Translations under genes and position numbers: made by a program
Notes under the pieces: model-generated
Told to the model about the DNA's origin: nothing
Databases searched by the model: none
The model's input: the letters and a program-made list of their open reading frames with translations, nothing else
NCBI RefSeq assembly: GCF_001051995.2
Contig: NZ_CP014646.1
Span: forward strand, 3,410,001 to 3,474,000
Source: Thauera humireducens
Lineage (GTDB): Bacteria; Pseudomonadota; Gammaproteobacteria; Burkholderiales; Rhodocyclaceae
Direction: 5' to 3'
Length of the DNA stretch: 64,000 nt
Shown here: positions 1 to 12,689 of the stretch, one piece after another
Layout: each line of letters opens with the position of its first letter
Position numbering within the stretch: the stretch's first letter is position 1

Positions 1-329
1 TGGCGGTTCTGCCCAGTGCGCTCGCCCTTCCAGACTGGATGCCCATTCGAGACGAGCACGTGTGGTTGCTGGTCGCACTGGCGCTGGTCGGCTTCCTGGC
101 GCAACTGGGCATCACCGAGGCCTTCCGCCATGGCCAGGCTTCGGTGGTGGCCCCCTTTGAATACACCGCGCTGGCCTGGGGTGTCGGCGTGGACTGGCTG
201 ATCTGGAGCGTGCTCCCGGGGGTGCATACCCTGGTGGGCGGTGTGGTGATCCTGCTGTCGGGACTCTATGTCCTCAGGCACGAACTGCGGCGCTCAGACG
301 CTGCAATCGGAGAAGGTGAAAGGAAATGA
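1..329 (+). CDS. DMT/EamA-family transporter, C-terminal fragment
   Basis: The reading frame is open to the left edge of the window, so only about the last 108 residues are present. They contain hydrophobic helices (for example VWLLVALALVGFLAQLG) and the stretch FRHGQASVVAPFEYTALAW, which is typical of the last repeat of drug/metabolite transporters (EamA domain): a helix, a short loop with A-x-VVAP-E-Y, then two more helices and a charged cytoplasmic tail. The substrate cannot be told from this fragment. The stop codon overlaps the start of the next gene by four bases, so the two are probably co-transcribed. Confidence 0.8.
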   Translation, partial: AVLPSALALPDWMPIRDEHVWLLVALALVGFLAQLGITEAFRHGQASVVAPFEYTALAWGVGVDWLIWSVLPGVHTLVGGVVILLSGLYVLRHELRRSDAAIGEGERK

Positions 330-745
330 AATATCTGCATGCAATGGTACGTGTCTCCAACCCGGACGAATCCCTGCGTTTCTACTGCGATGCGCTCGGG
401 CTCGAACTCATCCGCAAGCGCGAATCGGAAAAGGGGCAATTCACGAACTACTATCTGTCTGCGCCGGGCGATCATTCCGTCCAGATTGAATTGACCCACA
501 ATTGGGCACCCGAAACGTATTCCGGAGGGCGTAATTTTGGTCATCTGGCATTCGGGGTTGACGATATCTATGCCGTTTGCGAAAGACTGAAGACGCATGG
601 CGTGACGATCAATCGGCCTCCCCGTGACGGGTACATGGCTTTCGTGCGTTCTCCGGACGGGATTTCGATCGAGCTTCTCCAGAATGGCGAGCCCCTGCCG
701 CCGCGGCAGCCATGGGTAGACATGCCCAACACGGGGAGCTGGTGA
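326..745 (+). CDS. VOC-family (glyoxalase I-like) metalloprotein
   Basis: A 139-residue protein with the two beta-alpha-beta-beta-beta repeats of the vicinal oxygen chelate superfamily. The four expected metal ligands are visible as H5 (MKYLHAMVRV), E55 (VQIELTHN), H73 (FGHLAFGVDD) and E116 (ISIELLQN). This is the pattern and length of lactoylglutathione lyase (glyoxalase I), which isomerises the methylglyoxal-glutathione hemithioacetal. The H/E/H/E set and the sequence around it fit GloA, but other VOC enzymes share the fold, so the substrate is inferred. The start overlaps the upstream transporter stop (ATGA), implying translational coupling. Confidence 0.85.
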   Translation: MKYLHAMVRVSNPDESLRFYCDALGLELIRKRESEKGQFTNYYLSAPGDHSVQIELTHNWAPETYSGGRNFGHLAFGVDDIYAVCERLKTHGVTINRPPRDGYMAFVRSPDGISIELLQNGEPLPPRQPWVDMPNTGSW

Positions 746-786
746 GCTTCGCTGCTAAACTCCGGTCTGGGTCACGGGCCTGTCGC

Positions 787-816
787 GCCATCGCTGGCGT
801 GTATTCAGGCGATGGC
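787..816. other. Intergenic hairpin between VOC gene and LysR gene
   Basis: Inverted repeat GCCATCGC (787-794) and GCGATGGC (809-816) with a 14-base loop. No T-run follows on either strand, so it is not a standard intrinsic terminator. It may end transcription of the VOC gene weakly or be an operator for the downstream LysR gene. Confidence 0.35.
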
Positions 817-885
817 AGGTGCCGTGATTTGTCCGGGATGATGGTGTTCCGGACGGCCGAACGGATCAGGAGCGCTTAGCAGCAT

Positions 886-1803
886 ATGCGGTACACCTTC
901 AAGCAGCTTGAGTATTTTGTCGCTGTCGCCGAATGCGGGACGATTGCGGGTGCGGCGGAGAAGGTACATGTCTCGCCGCCCTCGATATCCGTCGCAATCG
1001 CTCAGCTCGAGGAGGCGCTCGAGGTACGGCTCTTCGTACGTCAGCCCAGTGGACTTCAATTGACCGATGCCGGCAGCGAGGTCCTGAGCCATACGCGTGC
1101 GCTGCTCGAGAAGGCGCACGGACTGCAGGATTTCAGCGGTCTGGCCAAGGGGGAATTGCGGGGAAAGGTCACGCTGGGCTCGTTCATCACGCTGGCGCCC
1201 CTCGTATTGCCCGAGATCTGCCAGTCCTTTGCCGAACGGCATCCGGCTGTGAGCATCGAGTTGCTCGAGGGGAGCCAGGACCAATTGATCGGGTATTTGC
1301 GGCGCGGCATCATCGACCTTGCGATCACCTACGAGATGCACATCCCTCAGGATCTCTGGTTCGAACCCCTTGCCGGCCTGCCGCCGGTGGTGATGGTAGA
1401 TGCGAATCACCGCCTGGCGACCATGTCGTCAGTGGATATCAAGGAGCTGGAGGGCGACCCCTACATTCTTCTCGACCTCCCGATCAGCCGGGATTATTTC
1501 CTGTCCATTTTCGAGAAGTCGGGCGTCTCGCCGAACGTCCGGATGAAGACGACGCATTTCGAGGTCGTCCGCTCGATGGTCGCGAACGGCATCGGCGTCT
1601 CGATTGGCGTCGTGCGTCCGGTCAACAATGCCGCGCTTGACGGCAAGCCCATCGTTTCGGTGCCGATCTCCAATCCGCTTCCTGTCCTCAATATCGGCGT
1701 CCTTTCCCGGCGCTCGGACTTCAGTCAGCTGGCCTCGGCCCTGAAGAAGCAGATTCAGCAACTCGTCACGCCCAGCCACGTGCCGGGCATGACCCCGCTC
1801 TGA
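886..1803 (+). CDS. LysR-family transcriptional regulator
   Basis: A 305-residue LysR-type regulator of normal family length. The N-terminal winged helix-turn-helix is clear (FKQLEYFVAVAECGTIAGAA, then VSPPSISVAIAQLEEALEVR), followed by a linker helix and a two-lobed effector domain starting near residue 90 (GKVTLGSFITLAPLVLPEI). An AGGAG lies 12 bases upstream of the ATG. No divergent partner gene is present, because the upstream VOC gene runs in the same direction. The target is therefore unknown; the neighbouring VOC and isomerase genes are only candidates. Confidence 0.88.
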   Translation: MRYTFKQLEYFVAVAECGTIAGAAEKVHVSPPSISVAIAQLEEALEVRLFVRQPSGLQLTDAGSEVLSHTRALLEKAHGLQDFSGLAKGELRGKVTLGSFITLAPLVLPEICQSFAERHPAVSIELLEGSQDQLIGYLRRGIIDLAITYEMHIPQDLWFEPLAGLPPVVMVDANHRLATMSSVDIKELEGDPYILLDLPISRDYFLSIFEKSGVSPNVRMKTTHFEVVRSMVANGIGVSIGVVRPVNNAALDGKPIVSVPISNPLPVLNIGVLSRRSDFSQLASALKKQIQQLVTPSHVPGMTPL

Positions 1804-1909
1804 GTGGCGATGACGCTTCGTTGACGCTTCAAGCGAACGAGCCGTGTTCCGGCTCCCGGGAGTCGGTGGGCTATATTCTCAGTCTGTCCACGCGCTGATG
1901 GAGTCCGTC

Positions 1910-2518
1910 ATGTCCCGTCCCGTCGTCGAATTCTGGTACGAGTTTGCCAGCACCTATTCCTGGCTGTCGGTGATGCGCATCGAGCCGCTGGCCGAGGCGG
2001 CGGGTGTCGAGCTGGTGTGGAGGCCCTTCCTGCTCGGGCCGGTGTTCATGGCGCTGGGCTGGAACGACTCGCCGTTCAACATCTATCCGCCCAAGGGGCG
2101 CTACATGTGGCGCGATCTGGAGCGCCTGGCGGCCAAGCACCACCTGCCGTTCCGCAAGCCCAGCGGCTTTCCGCGCAACAGCGTGCTGGCGGCGCGGGTG
2201 GCGCTGGTCGGTGTGGGCGAAGGCTGGGTGGCGCCGTTCTCGCGTGCGGTGATGAACGCGAACTTTGCCGAGGATCGGGACATCGGCCAGCGCGAGGTGA
2301 TTGCCGACATCCTCGCGGCGCAGGGGCTGGATGCCGAGGCGGTGATCGGCCGCGCGCTGGCCGATGCCAACAAGCTCGCACTGCGCTGCCAGACCGAGCG
2401 CGCGGCGGAGCTGGGTCTGTTCGGCGCACCGAGCTTCCGCGTCGACGACGAGCTGTTCTGGGGCAACGACCGCCTCGAGGATGCGCTGGACTGGGCGCGC
2501 GGCGTTCGAGCGCTGTAA
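1910..2518 (+). CDS. 2-hydroxychromene-2-carboxylate isomerase / DsbA-family (GST kappa-like)
   Basis: About 202 residues, the usual length for HCCA isomerases. The N-terminus reads VEFWYEFASTYSWLSVMRIE, matching the family's F-x-F-x-S-x-Y-S pattern in which a Ser contacts glutathione. There is no CxxC, so it is a GST-kappa/HCCA-isomerase member and not an oxidoreductase. The C-terminal LFGAPSFRVDDELFWGNDRL is the cis-proline and substrate-entry region of this family. An in-frame ATG at 1844 would add 22 unconserved residues; the ATG at 1910 with GGAG just upstream is preferred. The family acts in naphthalene-type aromatic degradation, but no such pathway is nearby, so the true substrate is uncertain. 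Confidence 0.82.
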   Translation: MSRPVVEFWYEFASTYSWLSVMRIEPLAEAAGVELVWRPFLLGPVFMALGWNDSPFNIYPPKGRYMWRDLERLAAKHHLPFRKPSGFPRNSVLAARVALVGVGEGWVAPFSRAVMNANFAEDRDIGQREVIADILAAQGLDAEAVIGRALADANKLALRCQTERAAELGLFGAPSFRVDDELFWGNDRLEDALDWARGVRAL

Positions 2519-2589
2519 GACGGCTGCGGACAGCGCCGCCAACCGGGGCACACAGGCGGCTTCGCTGCCTGCGTCGGTCCGCGACGTTC

Positions 2590-3315
2590 CTACTTCTTCT
2601 TCGCCGCCTGCTCTTCTTCGTACTTGCGCAGGCGCTCTTCGTAGCGCGCGCGGTCGCGTGCCGCGGCTTCGGCGCGGGCGGCGGCTTCTGCCTCGGTATC
2701 CGCACGCTTGGCGGCGCGTTCGGCATCGCGCGCGGCGCGTTGCGCCTCGGCCGTGGCCGCAGCGTCGTTTGCCGATCGAGCGCGGTCGCGACGGATGCGA
2801 TCGGCTTCGGGGGTCGGCGCGATGTCGACATCCGGCGCGGGCACGGGGATCACGGTCGGCGCGCGGCGGGCCGCCTCGGGGTCCGGCGCGGGGGCGGCAG
2901 GCTCGGAGGGCGGGGCGAGACGCTGGCTGGCTTGCACCTCGGCCGCAGCGCGCTGACGTTGCGCGAGGTCGATCTGGCGCGCCTCGGCTTCCAGCGCGCG
3001 GGCACGCTGGATGGTGTCGAGTCGCTGGCGCTTGGCCTTGTCGATGCAGTGATTGACCATGAACGTGTCGTAGCAGCCCGCCTCGGTGGCCTTGAAGGTG
3101 GCCTCGGCCTCGTCGCGCAAGGCTTTCGCCTGCGCTTCGAGTTCGGCCCGGCGCGCATCCTCGGCGACGCGCCGCGTGCGTTCGGCCGCTTCGGCTTCGG
3201 CCTGCGGCGTGGGGGCCGGCTGGGCAAGGGCGGCCGGCGACAGCGACAGCAGGGCGACGGCGGACAGGGACAGGATGCTGCGGGGCAGGGCGGGGAAGAC
3301 GCTGGGGCGGGACAT
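2590..3315 (-). CDS. Secreted Ala/Glu/Arg-rich coiled-coil protein, function unknown
   Basis: A 241-residue protein with a clear signal peptide (SAVALLSLSPAALAQ, cleavage near residue 31). Charged heptad-like segments rich in Ala, Glu and Arg flank a short conserved-looking core with two cysteines, C81 and C90 (AGCYDTFMVNHCIDKAKRQR), which could form a disulfide in the periplasm. A proline-rich linker (about residues 136-165) separates two predicted coiled coils. The composition resembles TolA-like repeats, but there is no TolA C-terminal domain or N-terminal anchor. It runs convergently to the isomerase gene, and its promoter region is shared with the divergent ABC-F gene. Confidence 0.75.
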   Translation of the reverse strand: MSRPSVFPALPRSILSLSAVALLSLSPAALAQPAPTPQAEAEAAERTRRVAEDARRAELEAQAKALRDEAEATFKATEAGCYDTFMVNHCIDKAKRQRLDTIQRARALEAEARQIDLAQRQRAAAEVQASQRLAPPSEPAAPAPDPEAARRAPTVIPVPAPDVDIAPTPEADRIRRDRARSANDAAATAEAQRAARDAERAAKRADTEAEAAARAEAAARDRARYEERLRKYEEEQAAKKK

Positions 3316-3401
3316 GCGCGCAAGGTTCCGGGGACGATTCGCTTGGCGCGTAGAATAGCGCCTTTACCTGCTTTCGCGGCCCTGCGGCCGTGTATCCGTT
3401 C

Positions 3402-5345
<1,944 letters not shown>

Positions 5346-5377
5346 AGCGGGCGACCTCGCAGCCTGCTGCCGATCGC

Positions 5378-6580
5378 CTATTCCGGCAGCCAGCGCGCGG
5401 GGTCGATGTTCCAGGCCTCGAAGTCCTCGTGGCCGACGATGCGGTCCTGCGAGCGGCGCAGATCCACGATCTCGGGCGTCATGTAGTAGCCACGGGAGTG
5501 GAACATCACCTTCACCACCGGCTGCATGAGGTTCTCGGGGTTCTGCGCCTGCACCACGGCGAGGCGGCGGCTCTCCAGGCGCACCAGCGAACCGGTGGGG
5601 TAGATGCCGACGGCGCGGATGAAGGCCTGCACCAGCGTCGGGTTGAAGTGGAACTTGCTCCACTCTAGCAGCTTGCGCAGCGCTTCGGTCGGCGCCATGC
5701 CCTTGTGATAGACGCGGTTGGAGGTGATCGCGTCATACACGTCGACGATCGCCCCCATCTGGCCGTACAGGCTGATCTCGTCGCCCTTGAGCTTGTTCGG
5801 GTAGCCAGTGCCGTCGAAGCGCTCGTGGTGCTGCGCCGCCACGTCCAGCGCGACCTGGCTGATGCCCGGCGTGCCCTGCAGGATGATCTTGCTCTGCACG
5901 ACGTGGCTCTTCATCTTCAGGAACTCGGCGTCTGTGAGCTTGGCCGGCTTGTTCAGGATCTCGTCGGGTACCTTGGCCTTGCCCACGTCGTGCAGCAGGG
6001 CGCCGACGGCGATCTCGTGGATGATGTCGCGCGGCAGCTTCAGCGTGCGCGCGAACGAGGTCATCAGCGCGCACACCGAGACCGAGTGCTGGAAGGTGTA
6101 CTCGTCGTGCTCCTTGAGCCGCGCCAGCGGCAGCATCGCATCCTGCTGGCGGAAGATCGAGTCGACGATGCGTTCGACCAGCGGCTCGATCTGCTCGAGC
6201 TGGATCTGCTTGCCGAGCCGGATGTCGCCCATCATGTCGCGCACGATGCGGTTGGCTTCGTTGTGCAGGCTGTGGGCACGTCCCACTTCGCGCTGCACCG
6301 CGTCGTGCCGGGGCGGTGTCGCGGTGTTCTTGGCGATCGCCTCCAGCGCCTCGTTGACCTGATGGGCGGCCTCTTCCTGTGTCGGCGCCTGCTCGACATC
6401 GAGCCCTTGGCCGATGTCGATGTAGATCTCATGCACGCCCAGTTCGCGCACCTTGGTGACGTCCTCGTCGGACTTCACCGCGAAGCGGTTGCGCAGAAAG
6501 TTATGTTCCATCCACCCGCAGTTCAGGTCGTGGATGTACATGCCGGGCTGGAGCTTCTCGATGGGGATGAGCTTGATCAT
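5378..6580 (-). CDS. HD-GYP domain cyclic-di-GMP phosphodiesterase with N-terminal DUF3391
   Basis: A 400-residue cytoplasmic protein. Residues 1 to about 130 form a DUF3391-type region (IPIEKLQPGMYIHDLNCGWM), followed by an HD-GYP domain with HD at H197-D198 (ALLHDVGKAKVPDEILNKP) and the GYP motif at 251-261 (HHERFDGTGYP). These are the metal and substrate motifs of enzymes that hydrolyse c-di-GMP to GMP. No receiver or sensory domain is present, so the input is probably via DUF3391. It diverges from thrH across about 180 bases and converges with the ABC-F gene. Confidence 0.92.
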   Translation of the reverse strand: MIKLIPIEKLQPGMYIHDLNCGWMEHNFLRNRFAVKSDEDVTKVRELGVHEIYIDIGQGLDVEQAPTQEEAAHQVNEALEAIAKNTATPPRHDAVQREVGRAHSLHNEANRIVRDMMGDIRLGKQIQLEQIEPLVERIVDSIFRQQDAMLPLARLKEHDEYTFQHSVSVCALMTSFARTLKLPRDIIHEIAVGALLHDVGKAKVPDEILNKPAKLTDAEFLKMKSHVVQSKIILQGTPGISQVALDVAAQHHERFDGTGYPNKLKGDEISLYGQMGAIVDVYDAITSNRVYHKGMAPTEALRKLLEWSKFHFNPTLVQAFIRAVGIYPTGSLVRLESRRLAVVQAQNPENLMQPVVKVMFHSRGYYMTPEIVDLRRSQDRIVGHEDFEAWNIDPARWLPE

Positions 6581-6759
6581 CTGAATTTTGGAGTGAATTT
6601 GCCGGAATTATCCGATTCGCGTGCCGTGCCTGCCACCGGGATGTTGCCCGCTTCGAGAAGTTGACCACACTGACCGTGCTTGTCGTCGCCCGACCGACAG
6701 TGCCGGAGGCGAATGCTAGAATCGCGGCCTTGGCCAAATATTGTCTGCAGGAGTGTGCA

Positions 6760-7371
6760 GTGCGTATCGTCTGTCTCGACCTCGAAGGTGTGCTGGTCCC
6801 CGAAATCTGGATCGAATTCGCCGAGCGTACCGGCATCCCCGAGCTGCGCCGCACCACGCGTGACGAGCCCAACTACGACACGCTGATGAAGTACCGCCTG
6901 AACATCCTGGCGGAGAAGAAGCTGGGCCTGCCCGACATTCAGGACGTGATCGCCAGCATGGGGCCGATGGAGGGTGCGCGCGCCTTCCTCGACGATCTGC
7001 GCGACACCTACCAGGTGGTGATCCTGTCCGACACCTTCTACGAGTTCGCCAAGCCGCTGATGAAGCAGCTCGGCCTGCCGACCCTGTTCTGCCACAGTCT
7101 CGAAGCCAACGCCGAGGGCATCCTGGTCAACTACCACCTGCGCATGCCCGACCAGAAGCGCGAGGCCGTCAAGCGCTTCAAGGAACTGAACTTCAAGGTC
7201 GTGGCCGCGGGCGACTCGTACAACGATACCGCGATGCTGGGCGAGGCCCACGGCGGCATCCTGTTCCACCCGCCGGAGAACGTGGTGCGCGAGTTCCCGC
7301 AGTATCCGGTGGTGCGCGACTACGCCGCCCTGCGCGCCGAGATCGACAAAGCATTTGCCCGCGCCGGCTGA
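6760..7371 (+). CDS. thrH: ThrH bifunctional phosphoserine phosphatase / homoserine phosphotransferase
   Basis: A 203-residue HAD-superfamily enzyme very close in length and sequence to Pseudomonas ThrH. HAD motif I is CLDLEGVLVPE with D7 as nucleophile and E9 in place of the usual second Asp, a ThrH hallmark. Motif II is VILSDTFYEF, and motif IV is AAGDSYNDTAML. ThrH dephosphorylates phosphoserine and can move the phosphate to homoserine. The GTG at 6760 is chosen because CAGGAG sits six bases upstream and the protein aligns from there; the longer frame back to 6661 has no support. Fourteen bases separate it from purU. Confidence 0.93.
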   Translation: MRIVCLDLEGVLVPEIWIEFAERTGIPELRRTTRDEPNYDTLMKYRLNILAEKKLGLPDIQDVIASMGPMEGARAFLDDLRDTYQVVILSDTFYEFAKPLMKQLGLPTLFCHSLEANAEGILVNYHLRMPDQKREAVKRFKELNFKVVAAGDSYNDTAMLGEAHGGILFHPPENVVREFPQYPVVRDYAALRAEIDKAFARAG

Positions 7372-7385
7372 GGCACCCACACGCC

Positions 7386-8261
<876 letters not shown>

Positions 8262-8405
8262 GCGATCGGGGCGCTCGCCCCGCCCGGCGAGGCCGGGACC
8301 GTGGCCCGCCTATGTCCAAATCCCCATCAAGACAATACGATGTCGGGTTTCGGGCGGTCCGCAAAAAGAACTGGGATACACCTCATGCACAACTCGGGAA
8401 AGAAC

Positions 8406-9806
8406 ATGCTCACGGTCGAGAAAATCGGTGGCACTTCGATGTCGGCATTCGGCGATGTGCTGCGCCACATCATGCTCCACGACAAGTCGCGCATCTACGG
8501 GCGCATCTACGTGGTGTCCGCCTATTCGGGCGTGACGAACCAGCTGCTGGAACACAAGAAGACCGGTGAGCCGGGCATCTACGCGCTGTTCGCCGACGGT
8601 GCGAACTACCACGCCGCGCTGGATGGCCTGGCGGCCAGCCTGAAGAAGCTCAACGCCGGTTTCGCCGATCTCGGCCTGCCGCTGGATGTGGCCGACGCCT
8701 TCGTCGATACCCGTATCGGCGAGGTCAAGAAGTACCTCGAGGCCATGCACCACGTCCTCGCCAGCGGCTACATCAGTCGCAAGGACGTGCTGCTCGCCGC
8801 GCGCGAGGTGCTGGCCTCGATCGGTGAGTCGCACAGCGCGTTCAACAGTGTCGAGATGCTCAAGGCCAATGGCGTCAAGGCCATCCTGCTCGATCTCGCG
8901 GGCTTCCACGACGACGAAGCCTGGACCATCGACGAGCGCATCCAGAACAGCTTCAAGGGCCTGGATCTCGCCAACAACGTCATCGTCGCCACCGGCTACA
9001 CCAAGGGCACCGAAGGCATCATGCGCGAGTTCGACCGCGGCTATTCCGAGGTCACCTTCAGCAAGATCGCCGTCGAGCTGCGCCCCGCCGAAGCCGTCAT
9101 CCACAAGGAGTTCCACCTGTCCTCCGCCGACCCCAATCTGGTCGGCCTCGAGAATGCGGTGGTCGTGGGGGCGACCAACTACGACGTCGCCGACCAGCTC
9201 GCCGACGTCGGCATGGAGGCCATCCACCCGAAGGCGGCCAAGCCGATCGAGCTGGCCGGCATCGCGATCCGCCTGAAGAACACCTTCGAGCCCGACCATC
9301 CGGGCACGCTGATCACCAAGGACTACGTGGGCGAACGCGCCCGCGTCGAGATGGTGACCGGCAGCGACAAGGTCACGCTGGTCGAGATCCACGACCCGAG
9401 CATGGTCGGCACCGTTGGCTTCGACCTGGGGCTGATGGAGATCTTCTGCAGGCACGGCATCTCCTACATCCTGAAGGCCACCAACGCCAACTCGATCGCC
9501 CACGTGCTGTGGGAAAGCTCGGTGACGGCCGAGCTCATCGCCGAGCTGGAGGCGCGCTACGAAGTGGTGACGGTGAAGCCCAGCGCCATCGTGTGCGCGA
9601 TCGGCTCCAACATCAGCATTCCCGGCGTGCTCGCGCGCGCGGCGCAGACGCTGGCGGACGCGGGCGTCAACGTCAACTGCGTGTCGCAGACCCTGCGCCA
9701 GGTGAACATGCAGTTCATCATCGAGCGCAGCGACTACAAGAAGGCGATCGTCGCCCTCAACCAGGCGCTGTGCGTCAATCCCGGCGTGCCGGTGCCCCGG
9801 GCCTGA
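8406..9806 (+). CDS. Aspartate kinase, ectoine-type (Ask_ect-like) branch
   Basis: About 466 residues. It starts MLTVEKIGGTSMSAFGDVLR, whose VEKIGGTSM replaces the KFGGTSV of housekeeping aspartokinases. The amino-acid kinase domain has HKEFHLSSADPNLVG and TNYDVADQLADVGMEAIHP, and two C-terminal ACT modules end the protein (IVCAIGSNISIPGVLARAAQ). It phosphorylates aspartate, the first step toward Lys/Thr/Met and ectoine. This start pattern is the one I know from the aspartokinase of ectoine clusters, but no ectABC is nearby. An in-frame ATG at 8385 is possible; the ATG at 8406 has GGGA six bases upstream and fits the family start. Confidence 0.85.
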   Translation: MLTVEKIGGTSMSAFGDVLRHIMLHDKSRIYGRIYVVSAYSGVTNQLLEHKKTGEPGIYALFADGANYHAALDGLAASLKKLNAGFADLGLPLDVADAFVDTRIGEVKKYLEAMHHVLASGYISRKDVLLAAREVLASIGESHSAFNSVEMLKANGVKAILLDLAGFHDDEAWTIDERIQNSFKGLDLANNVIVATGYTKGTEGIMREFDRGYSEVTFSKIAVELRPAEAVIHKEFHLSSADPNLVGLENAVVVGATNYDVADQLADVGMEAIHPKAAKPIELAGIAIRLKNTFEPDHPGTLITKDYVGERARVEMVTGSDKVTLVEIHDPSMVGTVGFDLGLMEIFCRHGISYILKATNANSIAHVLWESSVTAELIAELEARYEVVTVKPSAIVCAIGSNISIPGVLARAAQTLADAGVNVNCVSQTLRQVNMQFIIERSDYKKAIVALNQALCVNPGVPVPRA

Positions 9807-9846
9807 GCGTCCTGCTCCCGCGTTCGCGCAGGGCGAGGAATGCGAT

Positions 9847-9878
9847 CGGGGCGGCCTTCGGGCCGCCCCGCTTTCTTT
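9847..9878 (+). terminator. Intrinsic terminator after the aspartokinase gene
   Basis: Perfect stem GGGGCGGCC (9848-9856) / GGCCGCCCC (9861-9869) with a stable TTCG tetraloop, extended by one C-G pair, and followed by CTTTCTTT. This is a classical rho-independent terminator on the plus strand. Confidence 0.9.
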
Positions 9879-9894
9879 GCGCACACCCGGCGCG

Positions 9895-9922
9895 AAAAAA
9901 AACGGCGCTCCGTGGAGCGCCG
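9895..9922 (-). terminator. Intrinsic terminator of the glnK-amtB operon
   Basis: Read on the minus strand: stem CGGCGCTCC / GGAGCGCCG (9903-9922) with a two-base centre, followed by eight T residues (A-run at 9895-9902 on the plus strand). It lies about 50 bases past the amtB stop and sits back to back with the plus-strand terminator of the aspartokinase gene. Confidence 0.9.
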
Positions 9923-9973
9923 CGTTAAAACGAAGCCGGGGAGGACCGGCTCCGCAGGTGACATCGTTCCCGC

Positions 9974-11305
9974 TTACATCCGGTAGGCGGTTTCGCCGTG
10001 GGCGGTGATATCCAGGCCCTCGCGCTCTTCCTCTTCCGGCACGCGCAGGCCGACCAGGACGTCCGCGATCTTGTAGGCGACGAAGGCGACCACGGCGGAC
10101 CACACGATGGTGATGATCACGCTCCAGGTCTGGATCCACACCTGCGCACCCATCGCGAAGTCCTCGCCGCCGGTGCCGCCCAGCGACGGGGCCGCGAACA
10201 CGCCGGTCAGGATGGCGCCGACGATGCCGCCCACGCCATGCACCCCGAACACGTCGAGTGCGTCGTCCGCGCCGAGCATGTGCTTCAGGCCATTCACGCC
10301 CCACAGGCAGATGAAGCCCGACAGCAGGCCGATGACGATGGCGCCCATCGGGCCGACCGAACCGCAGGCCGGGGTGATGGCGACCAGGCCGGCCACCGCG
10401 CCCGACGCCGCACCCAGCATCGAGGGCTTGCCCTTCAGCAGTGCCTCACCCAGCGACCAGGCCAGCACCGCGGCAGCCGTGGCCACCAGCGTGTTGATGA
10501 AGGCCAGCGCGGCGCCCGAGGTGGCTTCGAGGTTGGAGCCGGCGTTGAAGCCGAACCAGCCCACCCACAGCAGCGAGGCACCGACCATGGTCAGCGTCAG
10601 GCTGTGCGGCGCCATCGATTCGCGACCGAAGCCGATGCGCTTGCCCACCATGTAGGCGCCCACCAGGCCGGCGACGCCGGCGTTGATGTGCACCACGGTG
10701 CCGCCGGCGAAGTCGAGCGCGCCGTCCTCCAGCAGGTAGCCGCCCGGGCCCCATACCATGTGGCAGATAGGCAGGTAGCAGAAGGTGAACCAGATCACCG
10801 AGAAGATCAGCACCGCGGAGAACTTCATGCGTTCGGCGAAGGCGCCGACGATGAGCGCACCGGTGATGCCGGCGAAGGTGGCCTGGAACGCGATGAAGGC
10901 GAACTCGGGCAGCTTCACGGTCTCGGTGAAGGTGTCGGCGAGCGTGTCGATCGTCACCCCGGACAGGAAGATCTTGTCCAGCGAGCCGATGAAGGGGCTG
11001 GCTTCGGTGAAGGCCAGGCTGTAGCCGTAGATGGCGAACAGCAGGGCATTCAGCGAGAACACGGTCATGACCTGCATCAGCACCGACAGCATGTTCTTGG
11101 CGCGTACCAGGCCACCATAGAACAGTGCGAGGCCGGGCAGGGCCATCATCAGCACGAGCAGGGTGGCCGTCATGATCCAGGCCACATCGCCCTTGTTGAC
11201 CTCGACCGCAGCGGCGGCGGCCTCCTGGGCGAAGGCGCCGCCCGATGCGCCGGCAAGCGCGCCACCGAGGGCCAGCGCCGGCAGAAGTGCAAAGCGTTTC
11301 TTCAT
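9974..11305 (-). CDS. amtB: Ammonium transporter AmtB
   Basis: A 443-residue Amt/MEP channel with a cleavable N-terminal signal (LALGGALAGASGGAFAQ) and about 11 membrane helices. The Amt signature FSVIWFTFCYLPICHMVWGPGG is represented around residues 170-190, and the twin pore histidines lie in GTVVHINAG and DVFGVHGVGG. It passes ammonium across the inner membrane and is blocked by GlnK under nitrogen sufficiency. The gene is 14 bases downstream of glnK, the usual coupling, and is last in a three-gene operon led by an outer-membrane protein. Confidence 0.96.
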   Translation of the reverse strand: MKKRFALLPALALGGALAGASGGAFAQEAAAAAVEVNKGDVAWIMTATLLVLMMALPGLALFYGGLVRAKNMLSVLMQVMTVFSLNALLFAIYGYSLAFTEASPFIGSLDKIFLSGVTIDTLADTFTETVKLPEFAFIAFQATFAGITGALIVGAFAERMKFSAVLIFSVIWFTFCYLPICHMVWGPGGYLLEDGALDFAGGTVVHINAGVAGLVGAYMVGKRIGFGRESMAPHSLTLTMVGASLLWVGWFGFNAGSNLEATSGAALAFINTLVATAAAVLAWSLGEALLKGKPSMLGAASGAVAGLVAITPACGSVGPMGAIVIGLLSGFICLWGVNGLKHMLGADDALDVFGVHGVGGIVGAILTGVFAAPSLGGTGGEDFAMGAQVWIQTWSVIITIVWSAVVAFVAYKIADVLVGLRVPEEEEREGLDITAHGETAYRM

Positions 11306-11319
11306 TTTGATGATCTCCC

Positions 11320-12410
<1,091 letters not shown>

Positions 12411-12457
12411 GGTTGTTTTCTCCTGAGACAGATGAGGGGTTCCGACGAACAACCTTT

Positions 12458-12473
12458 AGCAGGCCGCGTGCCA
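12458..12473 (-). promoter_or_regulatory. Sigma-54 (RpoN) promoter for the OMP-glnK-amtB operon
   Basis: On the minus strand the sequence is TGGCACGCGGCCTGCT against the consensus TGGCACG-N4-TTGCW, with one mismatch. GG and GC are exactly ten bases apart. The predicted transcription start near 12447 lies about 37 bases before the ATG at 12410. Confidence 0.88.
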
Positions 12474-12577
12474 GATTCGTGAAATCCAGTGTTCATGCGG
12501 GGTTCACGTGCGCCGATGGCGCTTTTCGGGCGGCGTTGCTGCGGTGCGAGATGAAATCGCGCACGAAAGCGGGACGT

Positions 12578-12598
12578 GATGCACCGATGTGGTGCATC
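12578..12598. promoter_or_regulatory. NtrC-type enhancer palindrome
   Basis: Perfect inverted repeat GATGCACC-N5-GGTGCATC. It matches the NtrC binding consensus TGCACC-N5-GGTGCA as I know it, and lies about 140 bases upstream of the predicted sigma-54 start, a typical enhancer distance. It is also about 100 bases before ubiK, but nothing suggests that gene is nitrogen-regulated. Confidence 0.85.
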
Positions 12599-12689
12599 GG
12601 CATCGGCGCGGTGTCCGCGGCCGACGCCGGGCAGTCTTGGCGGGCGTGCTAGACTTCGACCGTCTACAACCGGCACTTCACTACCGATC

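Noticed and set aside
8406..9806. Assignment as the general lysC aspartokinase
   Set aside because: The VEKIGGTSM start and overall pattern differ from the KFGGTSV start of LysC, so I kept the narrower description without a gene symbol.
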